This document shows positions 29,809 through 38,666 of a stretch of 54,120 bases of DNA, piece after piece. Source of the DNA: Bacillus methanolicus. Lineage in GTDB: Bacteria > Bacillota > Bacilli > Bacillales > Cytobacillaceae. The translations under genes and the position numbers were made by a program. The notes beneath the pieces are model-generated. The model was not told the DNA's origin, did not search any database, and saw only the letters and a list, made by a program, of their open reading frames with translations. How positions within the stretch are numbered: the stretch's first letter is position 1; the number at the start of each line of letters is the position of its first letter. Where the stretch lies: assembly GCF_008764295.1 (NCBI RefSeq), contig NZ_VTQX01000025.1, positions 1 through 54,120 on the forward strand. Direction: 5' to 3'.

Positions 29809-31422
29809 GTGCAGCCCGCACAACAGTCAAAGCTTTTAGTGAGAGGAGCATTCGTCTTAGCGATTGCTGCTTTATTAACGAAAATTTTGAGTGCTGTTTA
29901 TCGAGTCCCTTTTCAAAATATCGTCGGGGATACAGGCTTTTACATATATCAGCAGGTTTACCCAATTTATGGGGTAGCCCTTGTGCTAGCAACAACAGGT
30001 TTTCCAGTTATTTTATCTAAGCTGTACACGGAGCAAAAAGGCCAGTTGGAAAAGCAACGTTTATTGGTTGTTTCAACCATTTTCTTCCTTGTAATCGGTG
30101 TTGCGATGTTCCTATTCCTTTATTATGGAGCAGAAACAATTGCTCGTTTTATGGATGATCTACAGCTTGCCCTTTTGATTCGGGTCATATCAGTTGTCTT
30201 TTTGATTATGCCGATCACAGCGATGCTAAGAGGTTATTATCAAGGAGAGGGAAATATGGTTCCGACTGCGTACTCGCAGGTCGGGGAGCAGTTTGTTCGC
30301 GTCGCGACTATTTTAATGACAGCGGTAATCTTCATGGGAACTGGAGCTAGCCTTTATGAGGTTGGAGCTGGGGCGGTATTTGGCTCAGTAACAGGGGGAA
30401 TCGTTGGAGTCGTAATCCTACTCGCTTTCATATGGATAAAAAAAGATTACAGTGTGTTTCGATTGAAGGAGTCGGGTCGTTTATTCGAATATAAGGCAGT
30501 CTTGGCATTGTTAAAAGTGTTATTGATACAAGGCTTTGCCATCTGTATCAGCAGTATGCTTTTATTGTTAATGCAATTAGCGGATTCTCTAAACTTGTAT
30601 TCGCTGCTCATATCGACTGGTATTAATGGAGAAGATGCTAAAGGAATAAAAGGTATTTATGACAGAGGACAGCCGCTCATTCAGCTCGGGACTGTAGTGG
30701 CAACGTCGATGTCCCTTTCGCTTGTTCCTTTAATAGCGAGCGAGCGCATGAAAAATAGAGTGGAGACGCTCAAGCAGCATATCCACTTAGCGATTCGCGT
30801 CAGCTTTGTCGTTGGACTGGGTGCTACAGTCGGTTTAATGACGATTATGGAGCCAACTAATATTATGCTGTTTGAAAACGGTGAGGGTTCTGAAGTTTTA
30901 TCGATCATTTCAATCACCATATGGCTAAGCTCCATTATTATGACACTCATTGCTATTTTTCAAGGCTTGGGAGAAACGGTTTTTCCAGCAATTGCTGTTC
31001 TCATTGGTTTTGTTTGCAAATACTCCTTTAATCTTATGCTAGTTCCGACCTACGGTACAATGGGCGCGGCATGGGCTTCTAATCTGAGCCTTACCGCAGT
31101 GTTGCTCATTCTCTTTTTTCGGATGAGAAGGAAAAGAAAAGGAAGCATGAATCTCTTACCATTTACAGCGAGAGCCCTGACCGCAGCAGCAGCGATGTAT
31201 ATCGTTTTACAAGGCTTTTTGTCGATTACAGATTTTATGTATGCTTTTGGCCATCCGCGTTTAATTGCGGCTATGCAAGCGTTAACCGCAGTGGTTTTAG
31301 GGGCCTTTACTTATTTATTGGTGATTATTAGGACAAAGGTGTTTTCGATAGAGGAATTAACATTACTTCCTTTTGGAAGTAAAATCATGCATTTATTCCC
31401 ACAAAAGAGAAATAGGAGATGA
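29809..31422 (+). CDS. yabM: MATE/MVF-type polysaccharide transporter (YabM)
   Basis: A 537-residue integral membrane protein with about 14 hydrophobic segments, of the MOP superfamily (MurJ/SpoVB/Wzx-like flippases). Conserved: LTKILSAVYRVPFQNIVGDTG and the paired YQQVYPIYG region. B. subtilis encodes related SpoVB, YkvU and MurJ (YtgP); the substrate of YabM is unknown. GTG 29809 has aaggag at 8 bases; the GTG at 29788 does not. It overlaps the yabN region by its stop codon. Confidence 0.9.
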   Translation: MQPAQQSKLLVRGAFVLAIAALLTKILSAVYRVPFQNIVGDTGFYIYQQVYPIYGVALVLATTGFPVILSKLYTEQKGQLEKQRLLVVSTIFFLVIGVAMFLFLYYGAETIARFMDDLQLALLIRVISVVFLIMPITAMLRGYYQGEGNMVPTAYSQVGEQFVRVATILMTAVIFMGTGASLYEVGAGAVFGSVTGGIVGVVILLAFIWIKKDYSVFRLKESGRLFEYKAVLALLKVLLIQGFAICISSMLLLLMQLADSLNLYSLLISTGINGEDAKGIKGIYDRGQPLIQLGTVVATSMSLSLVPLIASERMKNRVETLKQHIHLAIRVSFVVGLGATVGLMTIMEPTNIMLFENGEGSEVLSIISITIWLSSIIMTLIAIFQGLGETVFPAIAVLIGFVCKYSFNLMLVPTYGTMGAAWASNLSLTAVLLILFFRMRRKRKGSMNLLPFTARALTAAAAMYIVLQGFLSITDFMYAFGHPRLIAAMQALTAVVLGAFTYLLVIIRTKVFSIEELTLLPFGSKIMHLFPQKRNRR

Positions 31423-31430
31423 TGAATGTT

Positions 31431-32891
31431 TTGAATAGAATCGTGATTATGGGGCTGGGCGCCGGTACGCTAGAACAATTACCATTAGGGATTTATCGGT
31501 TCCTAACTAAAGCTGAAAACGTGTTTTTACGGACAAGAGAGCATCCAGTTGTCAAAGAATTAGAGGCGGAAGGTTATATCTTTCCATCCTTTGACGATAT
31601 ATACGAAAAGCATAATTCCTTTGAAGCGGTGTATGAAGAGATTTGTGGTCGCTTGTTTCAGCTAGCAGCACAGCAGTCTGTTGTTTATGCTGTTCCAGGT
31701 CATCCACTTGTTGCTGAGCGCACGGTGCAATTGTTGTTAGAAGGCTGCGAAGGACGCGGGATCGAAGTTGAAATAGGCGGTGGGCAAAGCTTTCTCGATC
31801 CGCTTTTTCAGGCAGTAAAAATAGATCCGATTGAAGGGTTTCAACTCCTTGATGCAACAAGCTTGCATAAGGATGAACTGGAAGTACGGCAGCATATGAT
31901 TATCGGGCAAGTATATGATAGCTTTATGGCATCCGAAGTAAAGCTGACACTTATGGAGAAGCTTCCGGATGACTATGAAGTTTACATTGTAACTGCAGCA
32001 GGGAGTAAAGAAGAGAAGGTAACGAGGATTCCCTTATATGAATTAGATCGAGAAGTGTCCCTTAATAATTTAACATCAGTCTATGTTCCGCCTGTTAAGA
32101 ATGAAGAGGTTTTATATAAGCAATTTTCAAAGCTGCGTCAAATTATTGCTGATTTGCGCGGTCCAAACGGTTGTCCGTGGGATAAGGAACAGACGCATCA
32201 ATCTTTGAAAAAGTATTTGATTGAAGAGAGTTACGAATTAATTGAAGCGATAGATGAAGAGGACATCGATCATATGATTGAAGAATTAGGGGATGTGCTC
32301 CTTCAAGTAATGCTCCATGCACAAATTGGAGAAGACGATGGTTTTTTCTCGATCGATGATGTGATTGCAGCGATAAGTGAGAAAATGGTGAGACGTCATC
32401 CCCATGTGTTTGCTGATAGTCAAGCAGACACTTCAGAGGATGTGGTGAAGAATTGGCAAGAGATTAAAAAAGCAGAAAAAGGAAAAGAATCGGTCACATC
32501 GCATTTAGAAGAGATTGGGAAACATTTGCCAAATGCGTTAAGGGCGTATGAGCTTCAAAAAAGGGCAGCAAAAGTTGGGTTTGACTGGGAGAATGTCGAA
32601 GATGCGTTTGTAAAAGTAAGAGAAGAGCTCGACGAGTTCGAGAAAGAAATGAACGAAAACTCTTCTGAGCGCCTGATGCAAGAATTCGGTGACCTGCTTT
32701 TTGCTTTTATTAATGTGGCGCGTTTTTATAAAATAAACCCTGAGGAAGCCTTGTTTCATACCAATCAAAAATTTATTCGTCGATTCACATATGTTGAAGA
32801 AAGGGCGAAGGAAAATGGCAAAGATTTTGCCGATTATACTTTAATGGAATTGGATGCGTTTTGGAATGAGGCAAAAAGCAAAGGGTTATAA
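31431..32891 (+). CDS. yabN: YabN: SAM-methylase-like domain fused to MazG NTP pyrophosphohydrolase
   Basis: About 486 residues. The N-terminal half is tetrapyrrole-methylase-like (IVIMGLGAGTLEQLPLGI, AVPGHPLVAERTV, GGGQSFLDPLF). The C-terminal half has two MazG domains with the catalytic EExxE-type helices (GCPWDKEQTHQSLKKYLIEE, ESYELIEAID, ELGDVLLQV) and a second, AKVGFDWENVEDA...FGDLLFAF. MazG removes abnormal or excess NTPs. TTG 31431 fits family N-termini and follows aggagatgat; ATG 31419 or 31422 lie almost on the ribosome site but cannot be excluded. The family always carries this fusion in Bacillus. Confidence 0.92.
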   Translation: MNRIVIMGLGAGTLEQLPLGIYRFLTKAENVFLRTREHPVVKELEAEGYIFPSFDDIYEKHNSFEAVYEEICGRLFQLAAQQSVVYAVPGHPLVAERTVQLLLEGCEGRGIEVEIGGGQSFLDPLFQAVKIDPIEGFQLLDATSLHKDELEVRQHMIIGQVYDSFMASEVKLTLMEKLPDDYEVYIVTAAGSKEEKVTRIPLYELDREVSLNNLTSVYVPPVKNEEVLYKQFSKLRQIIADLRGPNGCPWDKEQTHQSLKKYLIEESYELIEAIDEEDIDHMIEELGDVLLQVMLHAQIGEDDGFFSIDDVIAAISEKMVRRHPHVFADSQADTSEDVVKNWQEIKKAEKGKESVTSHLEEIGKHLPNALRAYELQKRAAKVGFDWENVEDAFVKVREELDEFEKEMNENSSERLMQEFGDLLFAFINVARFYKINPEEALFHTNQKFIRRFTYVEERAKENGKDFADYTLMELDAFWNEAKSKGL

Positions 32892-32942
32892 GATTGACAG
32901 CAATGACATGAATAAGTAAAAAGAAATAGGGGAGTGAATGCT

Positions 32943-33203
32943 ATGCGTTTAGATAAATTTTTAAAGGTTTCACGACTAATAAAGCGAAGAACGTTGGCAA
33001 AGGAAGTAAGTGATCAAGGACGAATTACGATTAATGGACAAGTAGCAAAGGCTAGTTCAACAGTGAAAGTCGGCGATGTGCTTGCTATTCGTTTCGGGCA
33101 AAAGCTTGTTACCGTTAAGATTGAGAGGCTTCAGGAAACAGTAAGGAAAGAAGATGCGGCGGCAATGTACTCTGTCGTAAAAGAGGAAAAAGTAGAAAAC
33201 TAA
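32943..33203 (+). CDS. rqcP: RqcP, S4-domain ribosome quality-control factor
   Basis: An 86-residue S4-domain protein (YabO). RqcP works with RqcH to add alanine tails to stalled nascent chains on 50S subunits. Seen: MRLDKFLKVSRLIKRRTLAK, VSDQGRITINGQVAKAS and VGDVLAIRFG. ATG 32943 has aggggag at about 6-7 bases; the GTG at 32934 lies inside the site. Length equals B. subtilis RqcP. Two hairpins follow, the second very long. Confidence 0.95.
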   Translation: MRLDKFLKVSRLIKRRTLAKEVSDQGRITINGQVAKASSTVKVGDVLAIRFGQKLVTVKIERLQETVRKEDAAAMYSVVKEEKVEN

Positions 33204-33218
33204 GATGCCATTTATGCT

Positions 33219-33240
33219 GAATGGGAGTCTGCTCCCATTC
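33219..33240 (+). terminator. hairpin after rqcP
   Basis: gaatgggag / ctcccattc, 9-bp perfect stem with tctg loop. No T-tract follows, so it may act as a processing or weak termination signal. Confidence 0.55.
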
Positions 33241-33280
33241 GCTTAGTCTATAAGCAAAAGGCGATGTTATATTTCGTGTT

Positions 33281-33336
33281 GATCTTTGACTCATTTCGTG
33301 TGAAACCAAGTTTTTACACGAAATGAGTCAAAGATC
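33281..33336. repeat. 25-bp inverted repeat between rqcP and yabP
   Basis: Arms of 21 perfect base pairs (33281-33301 and 33316-33336), extended inward by four more (gaaa with tttt, one G-U) to leave a 5-base ccaag loop. The right arm contains cgaaatgagtcaaa, also found near 29452. There is no T-tract. Confidence 0.92.
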
Positions 33337-33411
33337 GCTTTAGCGCCAATTCTGTTTTAAGAAAGCGAAGCTAAAAACAGATGCTTTGTTCCTAGGGAAC
33401 GCTAAAGCTTG

Positions 33412-33440
33412 TTCTATTACTCGCTATTGCTTCATACACT
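33412..33440 (+). promoter_or_regulatory. SigE promoter of yabP
   Basis: -10 catacact (33433-33440) matches SigE CATACAMT fully; -35 ttctatt (33412-33418) is fair; spacer is 14 bases. yabP-yabQ are mother-cell SigE genes in B. subtilis. Confidence 0.75.
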
Positions 33441-33478
33441 TGTACAAATGTGTATTTGTAAAAAGCGAGGGATGAGAA

Positions 33479-33781
33479 ATGAGTCAATATCACGATATGA
33501 ATACGACAAAGGGACCCGTCCAGGAGCACGATGTCATCATGAGGGGAAGAAAGCTCCTCGATATTACGGGTGTAAAGCAAGTGGAGAGCTTTGATAACGA
33601 AGAATTTTTGCTAGAGACTGTTATGGGTTTTTTAGCAATAAGAGGACAAAATTTGCAAATGAAAAATCTTGATGTCGACAAAGGGATTGTTTCGTTAAAA
33701 GGGAAGGTATATGATCTTGTCTATCTTGATGAACAGCATGGGGAGAAGGCTAAGGGCTTCTTTAGCAAGTTGTTCCGATGA
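33479..33781 (+). CDS. yabP: YabP, sporulation protein
   Basis: A 100-residue protein of the YabP/YqfC family, needed for sporulation in the mother cell, biochemical role unknown. It has the conserved HDVIMRGRKLLDITGVKQVE and FLLETVMGFLAIRGQNL. ATG with gaggg at 7 bases. It overlaps yabQ by four bases (atga). A good SigE promoter precedes it, so expression should be early in the mother cell. Confidence 0.95.
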   Translation: MSQYHDMNTTKGPVQEHDVIMRGRKLLDITGVKQVESFDNEEFLLETVMGFLAIRGQNLQMKNLDVDKGIVSLKGKVYDLVYLDEQHGEKAKGFFSKLFR

Positions 33782-34410
33782 CACTGTCAACACAATTTTT
33801 AACGATGCTTGCCATGATTGGAATGGGGAGCTATTTTGGGGCCTCGTTGGATACGTACAACCGTTTTCTTCAACGTTCAAACAGAAAAAGGTGGATTGTG
33901 TTTTGTCATGATATCCTTTTCTGGTTTCTTCAAGGATTGTTGATTTTTTATGTGCTTTTTCTAGTCAATAAAGGAGAATTAAGGTTTTATATCTTTCTAG
34001 CCCTTTTATGCGGCTTTGCTGCCTATCAAAGTTTATTGAAAGCAGGATATTTGCGATTGCTAGAGATTGTCATTTCCATGGTAATCTCTATTTATCGGTT
34101 TTTTGTAAAAATGGTTCGTATTCTCATTTTTCGGCCTATTTATTCCTTGGTAATGCTTTTACTCTCTTTATTGCTGATGGTAGGAAAGGGACTTTTAGCA
34201 CTTGCGAAAGGGTGTGGAAAGGTACTATTATTCGTTGTACAAGTATTATTGAAGCCATTTGAGTGGATTTTAAAGCTTTTTTGGAGTTTATTGCCGAAAA
34301 AGATTAAAAAAATGATCGAGAAGTTATATAATTATTTTGCAGGAATTTTTCATAAAAGCAAGAATATCATTAACAAGCTCATTTTTAAATTGAAGAAAAT
34401 AAAAAAATAA
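33778..34410 (+). CDS. yabQ: YabQ, spore cortex biosynthesis membrane protein
   Basis: A 210-residue membrane protein. Hydrophobic segments at about residues 1-22, 42-62, 66-84, 92-112 and 118-140 precede a Lys-rich C-terminus. N-terminal pattern TQFLTMLAMIGMGSYFGASL and DTYNRF fit YabQ, which in B. subtilis localises to the spore membrane and is required for cortex formation. Start overlaps yabP stop; divIC follows after 28 bases with a strong Shine-Dalgarno. Confidence 0.93.
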   Translation: MTLSTQFLTMLAMIGMGSYFGASLDTYNRFLQRSNRKRWIVFCHDILFWFLQGLLIFYVLFLVNKGELRFYIFLALLCGFAAYQSLLKAGYLRLLEIVISMVISIYRFFVKMVRILIFRPIYSLVMLLLSLLLMVGKGLLALAKGCGKVLLFVVQVLLKPFEWILKLFWSLLPKKIKKMIEKLYNYFAGIFHKSKNIINKLIFKLKKIKK

Positions 34411-34438
34411 TGGTCATGATAAATCAGGAGGTGTGAAA

Positions 34439-34831
34439 ATGAGTGTGATCAAGAAACAAAGAGTAACAAAGCTACAGTCAGAGTATGTTAAACAGCATGA
34501 AAGAAATGAAGTCAGTGCATCGAGAAGGAGAAAATTATTGATTCGGCGATTAGCGATGTTCTTTGTACTAGCATCTGTCATTTCTTATTTTATGATCTCT
34601 ACACTCATTTCGCAGGCCTCCTCTTTAGAAGAAATAAAAGCAGAACAACAACAGTTAAACGAAGAGCTTGCTGGATTAAAGAAGAAGGAAATGATCCTCA
34701 AGGAGGAAATTGTTAAGCTTAATGATGATGAATATATTGCGAAGCTGGCAAGAAAAGATTATTTCTTATCCGAAGAGGGAGAAGTTATTTTTAATATATC
34801 AGAGGAAAAAGAGGAAAAAAGTTCCGAATAA
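34439..34831 (+). CDS. divIC: DivIC (FtsB-like) cell-division protein
   Basis: DivIC is a bitopic divisome protein that pairs with FtsL and DivIB. The 130-residue protein has a basic cytoplasmic tail, one TM segment (about 37-58, RLAMFFVLASVISYFMIS) and an extracytoplasmic coiled coil (about 60-97, EEIKAEQQQLNEELAGLKKK), followed by the conserved EYIAKLARKDYFLSEEGE. ATG 34439 has caggaggtg at 6-8 bases. It is vegetatively essential, so it needs an additional promoter beyond the SigE one upstream of yabP. Confidence 0.94.
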   Translation: MSVIKKQRVTKLQSEYVKQHERNEVSASRRRKLLIRRLAMFFVLASVISYFMISTLISQASSLEEIKAEQQQLNEELAGLKKKEMILKEEIVKLNDDEYIAKLARKDYFLSEEGEVIFNISEEKEEKSSE

Positions 34832-34840
34832 CCCGTCTTA

Positions 34841-34870
34841 TTGACACTCTTTTTTCCTTTTCTGTATAAT
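34841..34870 (+). promoter_or_regulatory. SigA promoter of yabR
   Basis: Perfect ttgaca (34841-34846), 18-base pyrimidine-rich spacer, perfect tataat (34865-34870), 95 bases before yabR. Confidence 0.85.
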
Positions 34871-34965
34871 ATATAGTAGTGTACAATTTCATTGCTCTGT
34901 CGTTTGGCAAGTGGAAGTTGGCCGTAGTATGACTTTTTAAATTCTTAAGGAGGAAAATTTTTTTT

Positions 34966-35424
34966 ATGTCAATCGAAGTAGGCAGCAAGTTACAGGGAAA
35001 AGTAACAGGCATTACTAATTTTGGGGCGTTTGTAGAATTATCAGAGGGTTCAACGGGGCTTGTTCATATTAGTGAGGTCGCAGACAATTATGTAAAAGAC
35101 ATCAATGACCATCTTAAAGTAGGTGACCAAGTAGAGGTTAAGGTCATTAATGTGGAAAAGGATGGCAAGATCGGTCTCTCAATTAAAAAAGCTATAGATA
35201 AGCCTGAAAGAAGCACGCGACCTGAAAAAAGCTTTAAAGGTGGCGGTGATGCAAGAGGTTCAGGAGGACGTTCCCGACAAGGAAGAACAAATGATAATCG
35301 CGCTACAAAAGAATCATTTGAATCAAAAATGGCTCGTTTCTTAAAGGATAGTGAAGATCGCCTATCTTCTTTAAAACGTAACACAGAATCGAAACGTGGC
35401 GGAAGAGGCGCTAGAAGAGGCTAA
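34966..35424 (+). CDS. yabR: S1-domain RNA-binding protein (YabR)
   Basis: A 152-residue protein: one S1 OB-fold domain (about 5-75: GSKLQGKVTGITNFGAFVEL, GLVHISEVADNYVKDI, KIGLSIKKA) and a Gly/Arg/Lys-rich disordered tail ending RGGRGARRG. It resembles YabR/YugI (general stress protein 13) in Bacillus, which bind the ribosome. The function is RNA binding, target unknown. It is monocistronic: own consensus promoter and an rRNA-like terminator. Confidence 0.93.
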   Translation: MSIEVGSKLQGKVTGITNFGAFVELSEGSTGLVHISEVADNYVKDINDHLKVGDQVEVKVINVEKDGKIGLSIKKAIDKPERSTRPEKSFKGGGDARGSGGRSRQGRTNDNRATKESFESKMARFLKDSEDRLSSLKRNTESKRGGRGARRG

Positions 35425-35493
35425 CTTGCTGCTGAATTAAATATATAGATCGGTTTTTTAACATTGAGGGCCTTTCCCTTTGTAAAAAACAAG

Positions 35494-35525
35494 TAAAAGA
35501 GCATCCGCTAGGCTGCTCTTTTTTT
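35494..35525 (+). terminator. terminator after yabR
   Basis: agagca / tgctct stem with flanking A/T pairs, then seven T. It shares the block ctctttttttgatctgaa with the rRNA terminator at 308-325. Confidence 0.85.
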
Positions 35526-35903
35526 GATCTGAAATTATTTTAAATAGATTTAGTTCCCATTGTAAAATTCCACAACGGTTCTTCCGATTTCTATACTAAT
35601 CCTTAGCACTGCGCTCTCTCAATCGAGTGTGAGAAATGCTATCTCGTTTGTTTGTCCGGTTTTGTAGAAAGCGAGTTATACGATGACTATATGGGCATCT
35701 GAAAAATTGAATTTCTTTAAGCCTCCAAATAGTGTTTGCACTAACTTGAGTACAAAATACTATTCATCACGTATAAATCATCAAATTGTTTGCTCACTCA
35801 CCATCATTAGCCACATTAGCAGAGTAGATAGGCAAGCAATTTGTTTCCTTTTCGTACATTAACGTGAATGGAGTCGAAAGAAAAATATAGGCATGTCCGC
35901 AAT

Positions 35904-35938
35904 TTTGACAAACTTCTAATAATGCCCTCTTTTATAAT
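35904..35938 (+). promoter_or_regulatory. Spo0A-type promoter of spoIIE (wide spacing, 0A box)
   Basis: ttgaca (35905-35910) and tataat (35933-35938) are both perfect but 22 bases apart, too wide for SigA alone. The minus strand at 35912-35904 reads tttgtcaaa, a good Spo0A box overlapping the -35. The B. subtilis spoIIE and spoIIG promoters have similar wide spacing and Spo0A activation. Confidence 0.7.
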
Positions 35939-36058
35939 AATCAGCAACACATAAATTTCATCATCCATTAAAGGCCTGAACAGTTGTCGTCATTTCTTGG
36001 TTCAATCAATTAGCAAAGATGGGATAAATTATTAAAAATAGTAAGGAGTGTAGTTGTT

Positions 36059-38539
36059 ATGGACAAGACAGTAAAGACATTGATCGAACCAGTAAGCGGT
36101 TTGAATTTAAACAACAAAGCGAAGCTTGACGTATCCTCAGGAATAAGAGGGCTTCTGCAAAAATTAGAAGCCTTCTTTTTAAAAAAGGGATATATTTTGT
36201 TCGTAATAGGCTTCCTACTTGGACGAGCTCTTATTTTATCAACACTTACCCCGTTTATTCTCCCGTTTTTTGCAGCGGTGTATGTCATCAGAAAGGAAAG
36301 GGCTCCGATCGCTCTTGTAGGATTGGTCGTAGGAGCCGCTACATTATCAGTAGTAGATGCTGCATACGCTTTTGGCAGTACTGTATTTTTTTTGTTTCTC
36401 TTTCGTGTTGCCCTTAATTGGTTGAAACAGGAGGTTAAAGCGCTTCCGTTTTTTGTGTTTGCCACGATTATAGTGAGTAAATTGGCGAAAAGTTTTATTG
36501 TCACGGGACAAATTTCTTTGTTTGATGGAATGATGGCTGGGGTAGAGGCGAGTTTAGGCTTTATCTTAACCCTTATTTTTTTACAAAGTATCCCCCTTAT
36601 TTTGGCAAATAAGAGAAGGCAAACCTTAAAAACAGAGGAAGTTGTTTGTCTCATCATTATGCTTGCCTCCATTATGACAGGAACCATTGGCTGGTCCGTC
36701 TACGATTTGTCGTTAGAACATATTACATCGCGCTATTTAGTGCTTGTGTTTGCATTTGTTGCAGGAGCGACTGTTGGATCGACGGTGGGAGTCGTAACAG
36801 GTCTCATTTTTAGTCTTGCAAATGTGTCAAGCTTTTATCATATGAGTCTACTAGCCTTTGCAGGTTTATTAGGTGGTTTGCTCAAGGAAGGCAAAAAGGT
36901 CGGCGTCGTCATTGGTTTGTTTATTTCTACTTTATTAATTGGGATGTATGGCGAAGGTAGTGGTAATCTTGATAAAACCCTTTTGGAATCGGCGGCAGCG
37001 ATGCTTTTATTTCTTCTAACCCCTCAGGGCTTAACATCAAAACTGGCGAAATATATTCCTGGGACGCCTGAATATGCAGCAGAACAGCAGCATTATATGA
37101 GAAAAATGCGGGATGTGACTGCCCAAAGAGTCGAGCAGTTTTCATCGGTTTTTCAAGCTTTATCCAATAGCTTTGCCTCTTATGACGATTTATCTGAACG
37201 GGATGATCCGGAAAGTCGAGAGCTTGACTACTTTTTGAGCAATGTGACAGAAAAGACGTGTCAAATGTGTTTTAAAAAGGAGCATTGTTGGGCGCGTAAC
37301 TTTAATACAACCTATGATTATATGAAGGAAATTATGCATGAAATGGATCAAAATGATGGAACTATTTCACCAAAACTAGCACGGGATTGGGGTAAGCATT
37401 GTACGAAATCTCAAAAAGTAATGAATACGATTCAGCAGGAGCTTACGCTTTTTCAAGCGAATCAAAAGCTAAAAAAGCAAGTTCAAGAAAGTAGGAGGCT
37501 TGTAGCAGATCAATTATTAGGCGTGTCCACGGTGATGGGAGATTTCGCAAAGGAGATTCAAAGGGAGAGAGATAATCATCATAAACAAGAAGAACAAATT
37601 TATGAGGCCCTTCAGGAATTTGGGATCCATATTGAACATGTTGAGATATATAGTCTTGAACATAGCAATGTAGATATTGATATGACCATTCCCTATTGCA
37701 ACGGTCACGGCGAATGTGAGAAGCTAATTGCCCCCGTTTTATCAGACATTTTAGGGGAAACGATCATTGTTAATTCCGAGGAATGTTCCGCTTATCCGAA
37801 TGGTTTTTGCCATGTCACATTTCGTTCGGCTAAGGCATTTACGATTGAAACAGGGGTAGCACATGCTGCGAAGGATGGGGGATTTATTTCCGGGGACAGT
37901 TACTCAATGATCAGTCTAAGTGGTGGCAAACATGCTGTAGCGATCAGTGATGGCATGGGAAATGGGGAAAGAGCCCATATCGAAAGCAAAGAGACGCTCA
38001 AGCTTTTACAAAAAATATTGCAATCGGGGATTGAGGAAAAGCTAGCGATAAAATCGGTGAATTCAATTTTATCGTTAAGGACAACAGATGAGATTTTTTC
38101 AACATTAGATTTAGCAATGATCGATTTACAAGATGCCTCCGCAAAATTTTTAAAAGTAGGCTCCATTCCAAGTTTTATTAAGAGGGGGAATACTGTAAAA
38201 AAAATCCAAGCGAGTAATTTGCCAATCGGCATTATTCATGAATTTGATGTGGAGGTTGTGACAGAACAACTGAAGGCTGGTGATTTGCTTATTATGATGA
38301 GCGATGGAGTATTTGAAGGACCGAAGCACGTAGAGAATTATGATTTGTGGATGAAGCGGAAAATTGGTGAGTTAGCTACAGACGATCCGCAGGAAGTAGC
38401 AGATTTGATTATGGAAGAGGTGATCCGCTCGAGATCAAATACGATCGAGGATGATATGACAGTTGTCGTAACGAAAATTAAGCATAATACGCCAAAATGG
38501 GCGACCATACCAATCCATAAATACCAGAAACAAGCATAA
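36059..38539 (+). CDS. spoIIE: SpoIIE, stage II sporulation serine phosphatase
   Basis: SpoIIE dephosphorylates SpoIIAA to switch on SigF in the forespore and also helps polar FtsZ rings. The 826-residue protein has about 10 TM segments (residues 40-330), a central regulatory region with CQMCFKKEHCW cysteines near 400, and a C-terminal PP2C domain (about 590-805) with metal-site aspartates in SDGMGNG (D631) and MSDGVFEG (D749). ATG with aaggag at 10 bases. A Spo0A-type promoter precedes it. The kinase gene yabT lies just downstream. Confidence 0.97.
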   Translation: MDKTVKTLIEPVSGLNLNNKAKLDVSSGIRGLLQKLEAFFLKKGYILFVIGFLLGRALILSTLTPFILPFFAAVYVIRKERAPIALVGLVVGAATLSVVDAAYAFGSTVFFLFLFRVALNWLKQEVKALPFFVFATIIVSKLAKSFIVTGQISLFDGMMAGVEASLGFILTLIFLQSIPLILANKRRQTLKTEEVVCLIIMLASIMTGTIGWSVYDLSLEHITSRYLVLVFAFVAGATVGSTVGVVTGLIFSLANVSSFYHMSLLAFAGLLGGLLKEGKKVGVVIGLFISTLLIGMYGEGSGNLDKTLLESAAAMLLFLLTPQGLTSKLAKYIPGTPEYAAEQQHYMRKMRDVTAQRVEQFSSVFQALSNSFASYDDLSERDDPESRELDYFLSNVTEKTCQMCFKKEHCWARNFNTTYDYMKEIMHEMDQNDGTISPKLARDWGKHCTKSQKVMNTIQQELTLFQANQKLKKQVQESRRLVADQLLGVSTVMGDFAKEIQRERDNHHKQEEQIYEALQEFGIHIEHVEIYSLEHSNVDIDMTIPYCNGHGECEKLIAPVLSDILGETIIVNSEECSAYPNGFCHVTFRSAKAFTIETGVAHAAKDGGFISGDSYSMISLSGGKHAVAISDGMGNGERAHIESKETLKLLQKILQSGIEEKLAIKSVNSILSLRTTDEIFSTLDLAMIDLQDASAKFLKVGSIPSFIKRGNTVKKIQASNLPIGIIHEFDVEVVTEQLKAGDLLIMMSDGVFEGPKHVENYDLWMKRKIGELATDDPQEVADLIMEEVIRSRSNTIEDDMTVVVTKIKHNTPKWATIPIHKYQKQA

Positions 38540-38666
38540 AGTACGAGACAGAGATGAGAGTGTCTTTAAAAAACTTAGAACATTATGAAATCAAGTTATA
38601 AGAACAGGTATAATTGCTCCTTTTCATGACGAAAATGGTAACAACCTGAAATGAGGAGGAGAAAGT

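Larger units (their letters stand above)
35425..36058. other. yabR-spoIIE intergenic region
   Basis: A 634-base gap with the yabR terminator and a spoIIE promoter. B. subtilis has a Met and a Glu tRNA gene here; I looked for tRNA stems and T-loops and found none. Between 35540 and 35880 I see no gene or clear element. Confidence 0.7.

Noticed and set aside
35960..36020. ggttcaatcaat resembling a tRNA T-loop
   Set aside because: No acceptor stem or anticodon arm can be drawn around it.
36010..36687. Long minus-strand open frame (225 codons)
   Set aside because: It is antisense to the 5' part of spoIIE and reflects codon bias of that gene.
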